Part shown: piece by piece, positions 59,619 to 64,000 of the stretch
Layout of the letters: each line of letters starts with the position of its first letter
How positions within the stretch are numbered: position 1 is the stretch's first letter
Origin: DATLGB01 sp037724045
GTDB lineage: Bacteria; Actinomycetota; Thermoleophilia; Solirubrobacterales; Solirubrobacteraceae
Assembly: GCA_037724045.1 (NCBI GenBank)
Contig: JBBJOW010000003.1
Coordinates: 1-64,000, forward strand
Direction: 5' to 3'
Length of the DNA stretch: 64,000 nt
Notes under the pieces: generated by a model
Seen by the model: only the letters and a program-made list of their open reading frames with translations
Databases searched by the model: none
What the model was told of the DNA's origin: nothing
Translations under genes and position numbers: made by a program

Positions 59619-60203
59619 ATGACCGTGTCCACGGACGACCTCGCGCGGTTGAGCGACGAAGCGCTGATCCGCCGTGTGGCACAAATCGACACCAAGGCGT
59701 TCGGTGTGCTCTATGACAGGCACTCCGTGACGGCGTTCTCGCTGGCGCGCCGCATGATGAGAGGGCCAAACGCCGAGGACGTCGTCCAGGACGCGTTCCT
59801 GAACGTGTGGCGCAGCGCTGCGCGCTATGACCCTGAGCGCGGTCCGGTCAAGGCCTGGCTGATGGGCATCGTCCGCAACCGCGGTATCGATGCGCTGCGC
59901 GGGCTCGACGTCCACGAGCGCCGCCGAGTGGACGCGGAGCACATCGAGGGGTGGCTCGCCAGCCCCGATGAAACCGATGACCAGGTGATGCGGGCCGAGA
60001 CGTCCATAGTGGTACGGAGAGCGCTCGCGAAGCTGCCGTCAGAGCAGCAGACCGTCCTGAGCCTCGCCTACTTCGGCGGCTACAGCCAGACGGAGATCGC
60101 CGAACGACTCGACGTTCCGCTGGGCACCGTGAAAGGGCGGACGCGGCTGGGACTCGACAAGCTCCGGACCGCACTGGACGCATCCGCGCGCACCCCGGGA
60201 TGA
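59619..60203 (+). CDS. ECF sigma factor (SigK-like, paired with anti-sigma)
   Basis: 194 residues. Region 2: DTKAFGVLYDRHSVTAFSLA, RGPNAEDVVQDAFLNVWRSA, GPVKAWLMGIVRNRGIDALR. Region 4: LAKLPSEQQTVLSLAYFGGY, SQTEIAERLDVPLGTVKGRT. The stop overlaps the anti-sigma start. ATG at 59619. The pair is probably autoregulated, released by an extracytoplasmic signal. Confidence 0.9.
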   Translation: MTVSTDDLARLSDEALIRRVAQIDTKAFGVLYDRHSVTAFSLARRMMRGPNAEDVVQDAFLNVWRSAARYDPERGPVKAWLMGIVRNRGIDALRGLDVHERRRVDAEHIEGWLASPDETDDQVMRAETSIVVRRALAKLPSEQQTVLSLAYFGGYSQTEIAERLDVPLGTVKGRTRLGLDKLRTALDASARTPG

Positions 60204-60925
60204 CCGAGGCGGACTGCCATTCCAGCCAGGCTGCGGCCTGGGTGCTCGGCACGCTCCCACCCGAGGAGGCCGAGCGCTTCGCTGAGCATCTTCCGAACTG
60301 CGAGAAGTGCGTCCCGCTCGTGCAGCGACTGCGCGACATCGTTGACGCCCTGCCGGATTCCGTTCGGGAGGAGGTTCCGCCGGAAGATCTTCGCTCTCGG
60401 ATCATGTCGGCTGTCGAAGCCGAGGCGGACCTGTTCCGAGCGGCCGAGGAAGACGGGCCGGACCCTGGACCACTCGCCGTCCGACGACGGACGCCAAGCC
60501 GGTGGCTGGTCAGCGTCGTGGCGCTCGGCCTGGTGGCCGTCGGTGCCTTTGTCGGTAGCACGCTCACCTCGAAGAACCGGGTCATGCAAGTGCCGGCGGT
60601 GCGAACCGTGACCGGCTCAGTCACCGACGCGGGCGGCGGTCCTCGGGCTCAGGCGGCCGTGGTCGAGCGCAACGCGACTGCCCAGCTCGTCCTCACCGAC
60701 CTCGCCGCGCCTCCCGAGGGCAAGATCTACCAAGCCTGGGTCATCCGCCGCAGATCCGCGCCGATTCCCACCGGGACGCTCTTCTCGGTTCCCCGCTCCG
60801 GCGATACCAAGGTCAGCCTGCCCGACCTCGATCATGTCGAGCGGGTCATCGTGAGTGCCGAGCCTCCCCGCGGCAGCCGCTCGCCGACGCCTCCACCGGT
60901 CGTTGTCGTGCTCCTCGGCCGGTGA
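60200..60925 (+). CDS. RskA-type anti-sigma factor
   Basis: 241 residues. The N-terminal zinc-finger-like anti-sigma domain contains AAAWVLGTLPPEEAERFAEH LPNCEKC. One membrane helix lies at about 103-122 (WLVSVVALGLVAVGAFVGS). The outer RskA domain (VLTDLAAPPEGKIYQAWVIR, PIPTGTLFSVPRSGDTKVSL, HVERVIVSAEPP) follows. It should bind and hold the upstream sigma factor at the membrane. Overlap of 4 bp with the sigma gene. Confidence 0.9.
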   Translation: MTEADCHSSQAAAWVLGTLPPEEAERFAEHLPNCEKCVPLVQRLRDIVDALPDSVREEVPPEDLRSRIMSAVEAEADLFRAAEEDGPDPGPLAVRRRTPSRWLVSVVALGLVAVGAFVGSTLTSKNRVMQVPAVRTVTGSVTDAGGGPRAQAAVVERNATAQLVLTDLAAPPEGKIYQAWVIRRRSAPIPTGTLFSVPRSGDTKVSLPDLDHVERVIVSAEPPRGSRSPTPPPVVVVLLGR

Positions 60926-60931
60926 CCCCGG

Positions 60932-61060
60932 TCATCGCGTCAGGTACTCGGCCAGCTTGGCCTTGATCGAGTTGGCGATGATGGCGCGCGCGCCGGGGTC
61001 GCCCTTGCGGAGCGCGTCTGTGAGCGTGCGGGCCTGTTCGAAGCTGATGTGTGGTGGCAG
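60932..61060 (-). pseudogene. C-terminal relic of a TPP-dependent enzyme
   Basis: 43 codons read LPPHISFEQARTLTDALRKG, DPGARAIIANSIKAKLAEYL and stop. They align directly with the C-terminus of the TPP enzyme at 41970 (LPPHITFDQARSLTSALLKR, DPDSRNIIRRSFREKLEEFL). No further upstream homology; the DoxX gene begins 12 bp away. Confidence 0.7.
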
Positions 61061-61072
61061 CCGGGGCGGCGC

Positions 61073-61429
61073 TCAGGATCGCAGCGGAGAGCGCCAGGCC
61101 GAGGGCGAGCATGTGGCCAGAAGGTAGAGGCATGCGGCGAGCAGCAGCGGCGCAACGGTGAGTGACGGAATGATGTCGCCCTCCTTGACCCCGGACACAC
61201 CGATGGCGACGGCCATGGTGACGGCGAGGACGGCTGCCGACGCGGTGACGTAGCGGTTCGCGAGCAGCAGCGTGCCGCCGCCGATCTCGATGACGCCCGC
61301 GGCGATCACCCACACCTCCGCGGCAGGCAGACCGAAGCGCTCGAAGGCGTCGAGCTCCCAGCCGAAGGCGACGAACTTCGGCAGGCCTGCGATGACGAAG
61401 GCGACGCCGGTGATCGTGCGGACGTTCAA
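61073..61429 (-). CDS. DoxX-family membrane protein
   Basis: 118 residues, four membrane helices (TITGVAFVIAGLPKFVAFGW, VWVIAAGVIEIGGGTLLLAN, VTASAAVLAVTMAVAIGVSG, SLTVAPLLLAACLYLLATC). AGLPKF with the following Trp is the typical DoxX opening. TTG start overlapping the stop of the GH3-like gene. Function in the membrane (redox or thiosulfate:quinone-type complexes in some relatives) not deducible. Confidence 0.78.
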   Translation of the reverse strand: MNVRTITGVAFVIAGLPKFVAFGWELDAFERFGLPAAEVWVIAAGVIEIGGGTLLLANRYVTASAAVLAVTMAVAIGVSGVKEGDIIPSLTVAPLLLAACLYLLATCSPSAWRSPLRS

Positions 61430-62514
61430 CGGAGGACGGCCTTGAGCGCGAGCACGCGGGCGGCGGCTTCGCGCACGCGACCCGCGGGGATGCGGCCGGA
61501 CCGCACGGCCTTCAGGACGGCGCTGTAGACCACGTCGACCTGGCGCGCGTCGGGGACGTAGACGAGGTCGATGCCGGCCTTCAGGGCAGCGACGGCCGCG
61601 TCCCCCGGGGTTCCGCCCGTGGCGGCGGTGACGCTCGAGAGGTCGTCGGTCATGGCCACGCCGCCGAAGCGCAAGTCTCGCCGCAGGAGGCCTTCGACGA
61701 TCGCCGGCGTCAGCGCCGCTGGGGTGACCGGGTCATAGGCGGTGAAGGTCGCAGACGACACGGTCACGGCGGGCGCCTCCTTCAGGGCGGTCCTGAACGG
61801 CTTGAGGTCGCGGCCGCGCAGATCCTGTTCGGTCAGCCCGACGTTGGCCGGGCCGGCCAGCGGGTCCTGGGTGACCGTGCCCTGACCGGGGAAGTGACCG
61901 GGCGCAGGCGCGACCCCGCCGTCCAGCCACGCCTTGACCGCGACGGGGGCGACCCTGGAGATCAGGTCGGGGTCGGCGCCCAGGCCGACGTCGATGAAGG
62001 GGGCGGTGGTCAGCGTTACGCCTTGCGCCTTGGCGTCAGCGGCGGCATCAGCGGCGCGAATCCGGCCCTCGCGCTGGTCTGAGCCCAGTCGCGGCGGGCG
62101 GGCGTCGTCGAAGGAGGCGACGAGCGGGACGACCCGGTTCGCCTGCTGGGCGATCACCCGCGCCTCGCCCGCGAAGAGCCCGACGCCCGCCAGGTCGAAG
62201 GCGTTGCTCGGCCCGACCACGATCCCGCCCCAGCCGTGGGCGCGCAGCTGCGCGAACACTTCGGCGCTCAGGTCGACCCCCTTGAAGCCGACCACGAAGA
62301 GCTGGCCGACGCGCTGCTCGAGCGGCAGCTTCCGCGCCCGCCGCACCGCCGCTGCGGAGATGGGCTCAGGACCCGCCGGGGTCGGGGTTGCGGTTGGCTC
62401 CCCGTCCGGCTCTGCGCCGGGCGTAGCCCAGCTCCCCGGCGGTTTTCCCGTCGTCTGGGCCTTCTGCGGAGCGTTGTGACAGCCCGCGAGCAGCACGAGC
62501 ACCGCCAGCAGCAC
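61426..62514 (-). CDS. GH3-fold lipoprotein (NagZ-like, active site divergent)
   Basis: 362 residues. Lipobox VLLAVLVLLAGC, then a Thr/Pro linker and a GH3 barrel: LPLEQRVGQLFVVGFKG, HGWGGIVVGPSNAFDLAGVG, VPLVASFDDARPPRLGSD, HFPGQGTVTQDPLAGPANVG, and LRFGGVAMTDDLSSVTA with the nucleophile-position Asp. The usual KHFPGHG and DSH segments are altered (GHFPGQG, TQDP), so the canonical acid/base His is not evident. Possibly a non-catalytic or altered hexosaminidase. GTG at 62514. Confidence 0.75.
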   Translation of the reverse strand: MLLAVLVLLAGCHNAPQKAQTTGKPPGSWATPGAEPDGEPTATPTPAGPEPISAAAVRRARKLPLEQRVGQLFVVGFKGVDLSAEVFAQLRAHGWGGIVVGPSNAFDLAGVGLFAGEARVIAQQANRVVPLVASFDDARPPRLGSDQREGRIRAADAAADAKAQGVTLTTAPFIDVGLGADPDLISRVAPVAVKAWLDGGVAPAPGHFPGQGTVTQDPLAGPANVGLTEQDLRGRDLKPFRTALKEAPAVTVSSATFTAYDPVTPAALTPAIVEGLLRRDLRFGGVAMTDDLSSVTAATGGTPGDAAVAALKAGIDLVYVPDARQVDVVYSAVLKAVRSGRIPAGRVREAAARVLALKAVLR

Positions 62515-62516
62515 GC

Positions 62517-62697
62517 CTAGATGGGTTGTTCCGCGAGGCCCGTGGTCGCGGGCGCGGTCATGACCATCTGTACCCGCCCGCCCGTGGTCGGCCGGCGAAG
62601 CCCGTACCGGTGGTACGGGCAAGTCCGGACGGGCGCGATCCGGCGAAGCGTCAGGACCGTGATCCGAGGCCGCGGAGTCGTGGAACAACCCATCTAG
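62517..62697. repeat. Inverted-repeat-bounded 181-bp segment upstream of lysC
   Basis: CTAGATGGGTTGTTCC (62517-62532) is repeated inverted and exact at 62682-62697. Weaker complementarity continues inward (GCGGTCATGACC against GGTCAGGACCGT-like sequence). Inside lies a perfect hairpin GCCCGTACC/GGTACGGGC around 62608-62628. It could be a miniature transposon-like element or the stem of a structured leader. Confidence 0.65.
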
Positions 62698-62709
62698 AAT
62701 CGCCCCCCG

Positions 62710-63963
62710 ATGCCCGGCACGGTGGTGATGAAGTTCGGCGGCACCTCCGTCGCCGACGCGGAGCGCATCAAGCGCGCCGCCGCCCGCATGGTCCGGGCAC
62801 GCGAGGCGGGCCAGCGCGTGGTCGGCGTCCTCTCGGCGCGCGGGAAGACCACCGACGAGCTGATCGCGATGGCCGAGGAGGTCTCGCCGACCCCCGACCC
62901 GCGCGAGATGGACATGCTCCTCTCCACGGGCGAGCGGATGTCCTGCGCCCTCTGCGCCATGGCCATCAATGATCTCGGTCACCGCGCCATCTCCCTCACA
63001 GGGTCGCAGGCTGGGATCGTCACCGACACCTCGCACACGAAGGCGCGCATTCTGGACGTCCGCGCGGACCGCATCCACGAGGCGCTCGAGCGCGAGCAGA
63101 TCGTGCTCGTCGCAGGCTTTCAGGGCGTCAGCACCGCCAAGGACGTGACCACGCTCGGGCGCGGCGGCTCGGACACGACGGCGGTCGCGCTGGCGGCAGC
63201 GGTGCAGGCCGACGTCTGCGAGATCTACACCGACGTCTCGGGCGTCTACTCCGCGGACCCGCGCGTCGTCCCCGAGGCGCGCAAGCTGCCGGTCGTCTCC
63301 TTCGACGAGATGCTCGAGATGGCCGCGTCGGGCGCCGGCGTCCTGCAGCTGCGCTCCGTGGAGTACGCGCGCACCCACGGCGTGCGCATCCACTGCCGCG
63401 CGAGCTTCTCCGACGAGGCCGGTACCTTCGTGGTCGGAGAAGAAGAGACCATGGAACGCCCGCTCATCACCGCCGTCACCCACTCCACCGACGAGGCGCG
63501 GGTCACGCTGCTCGGCGTGCCCGACACCCCGGGCGTCGCCGGGCACATCTTCACCGCGCTGGCGGACTCCAACGTCAACGTCGACATGATCATCCAGAAC
63601 GAGCCGATCTCCGACGGCGCCGTGGCCGACCTGAGCTTCACGGTTCCGCGCGCCGACCTGCGCGCCGCCCACGAGGCGCTCGCGCCGGTGATCGGCGAGT
63701 ACGGGATGCGCTCCCAGGACGATCCGGAGATGGGCAAGGTCTCCATCGTCGGCGCGGGGATGCGCTCACATCCGGGCGTTGCCGCGAGGGTCTTCTCGAC
63801 GCTTGGCGAGCGCGGCATCAACATCAAGATGATCTCCACGTCGCCGATCAAGATCTCCTGCGTCGTGCGCGCCGACCGGCTGCAGGACGCGGTGCGCGCG
63901 CTGCATCGTGCGTTCGACCTCGGCACCGAGGACGTGCGCGCAGAGCACCCGTTCGGGAGCTGA
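62710..63963 (+). CDS. lysC: Aspartate kinase
   Basis: 417 residues; phosphorylates aspartate for Lys, Met and Thr synthesis. VMKFGGTSVADAERIKRAA near the start, LSTGERMSCALCAMAI, GRGGSDTTAVALAAAV and YTDVSGVYSADPRVVPEA in the kinase domain, then two ACT domains (VTLLGVPDTPGVAGHIFTAL, VSIVGAGMRSHPGVAARVFS) for amino-acid feedback. ATG at 62710, 12 bp after the inverted-repeat segment. Complete. Confidence 0.95.
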   Translation: MPGTVVMKFGGTSVADAERIKRAAARMVRAREAGQRVVGVLSARGKTTDELIAMAEEVSPTPDPREMDMLLSTGERMSCALCAMAINDLGHRAISLTGSQAGIVTDTSHTKARILDVRADRIHEALEREQIVLVAGFQGVSTAKDVTTLGRGGSDTTAVALAAAVQADVCEIYTDVSGVYSADPRVVPEARKLPVVSFDEMLEMAASGAGVLQLRSVEYARTHGVRIHCRASFSDEAGTFVVGEEETMERPLITAVTHSTDEARVTLLGVPDTPGVAGHIFTALADSNVNVDMIIQNEPISDGAVADLSFTVPRADLRAAHEALAPVIGEYGMRSQDDPEMGKVSIVGAGMRSHPGVAARVFSTLGERGINIKMISTSPIKISCVVRADRLQDAVRALHRAFDLGTEDVRAEHPFGS

Positions 63964-63964
63964 C

Positions 63965-64000
63965 TTGAGCACATACCGACGTGTCCCCATTGATGCACCT
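63965..64000 (+). CDS. Possible 5' end of a gene leaving the right edge
   Basis: A TTG one base after the lysC stop opens STYRRVPIDAP without a stop. Only 12 codons are visible. Close spacing suggests an operon partner of lysC, but a real start cannot be shown. Confidence 0.25.
   Translation, partial: MSTYRRVPIDAP

Noticed and set aside
1..64000. CRISPR arrays, insertion sequences, integrases
   Set aside because: No regularly spaced repeats, no DDE transposase or tyrosine/serine recombinase motifs were seen on either strand.

Overview
The window is high-GC DNA with dense, strongly GC-biased coding on both strands and frequent GTG and TTG starts. The block SRP RNA - dnaX - ybaB/ebfC - recR followed a few kb later by lysC, together with secreted Fn3-type, FG-GAP-type and beta-sandwich proteins, GH15 enzymes and a red-type RuBisCO operon, points to an actinomycete. 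I would guess the Thermoleophilia (Solirubrobacterales) lineage. That placement is inference; no rRNA is present to confirm it.

Layout. 0-2.4 kb: a tRNA-Ser 3'-end scar, an AlkA-type glycosylase and two internally deleted gene relics. 2-8.3 kb: rhodanese, a large penicillin-acylase-type hydrolase, a flavodoxin-fold oxidoreductase, pdxH and a stand-alone LigD polymerase domain. 8.3-16.9 kb: TetR regulator, polytopic membrane protein, diguanylate cyclase, a FadR-type regulator fused in frame to an Nramp relic, an acyl-CoA synthetase-like enzyme, GroES and a YcaQ-type protein. 17-23 kb: stress/CBS proteins and a Calvin-Benson cassette in the order cbbR-cbbL-cbbS-cbbX-prk, all on the minus strand. 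23-27.8 kb: PhoD-like phosphodiesterase, PlsC and small proteins.

27.8-53.8 kb is the accessory zone. An intact tRNA-Val(CAC) gene lies at 53777-53848. Two same-orientation copies of its 3' end (30229-30273 and 48145-48193) divide the DNA to its left into two tandem intervals of about 18 kb and 5.6 kb, the usual footprint of elements integrated at a tRNA 3' end. A 1.14-kb duplication carrying an Fn3 exported-protein gene sits just outside each of the two scars. The 18-kb interval holds a compact minus-strand operon (44939 to 34157). It runs ECF sigma factor, membrane DUF, TPP enzyme, enolase-superfamily dehydratase, membrane protein, gluconate-dehydrogenase-subunit-3-like protein, GMC oxidoreductase, flippase relic, GH15, peroxiredoxin (frameshifted), small protein and SDR. 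Most junctions are start/stop overlaps, and a divergent LysR gene faces the head. The 5.6-kb interval holds a lipoprotein, a multiply frameshifted gene of unknown family and a SEC-C protein. No integrase was found.

53.9-64 kb returns to housekeeping content: epimerase, P1-family peptidase, SRP RNA, dnaX, ybaB, recR, an ECF sigma/anti-sigma pair, DoxX, a GH3-like lipoprotein and lysC. A 16-bp perfect inverted repeat encloses the region upstream of lysC.

A recurring theme is decay. Many relics keep recognisable protein fragments (nucleoside deoxyribosyltransferase, GFA, CPA antiporter, Nramp, SDR, GGDEF, FG-GAP, SnoaL, GH15, UPF0104, amidohydrolase, TPP enzyme). Several keep both head and tail with the middle missing. 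Either the genome is actively eroding accessory genes or the assembly has collapsed places, and read mapping would separate the two.
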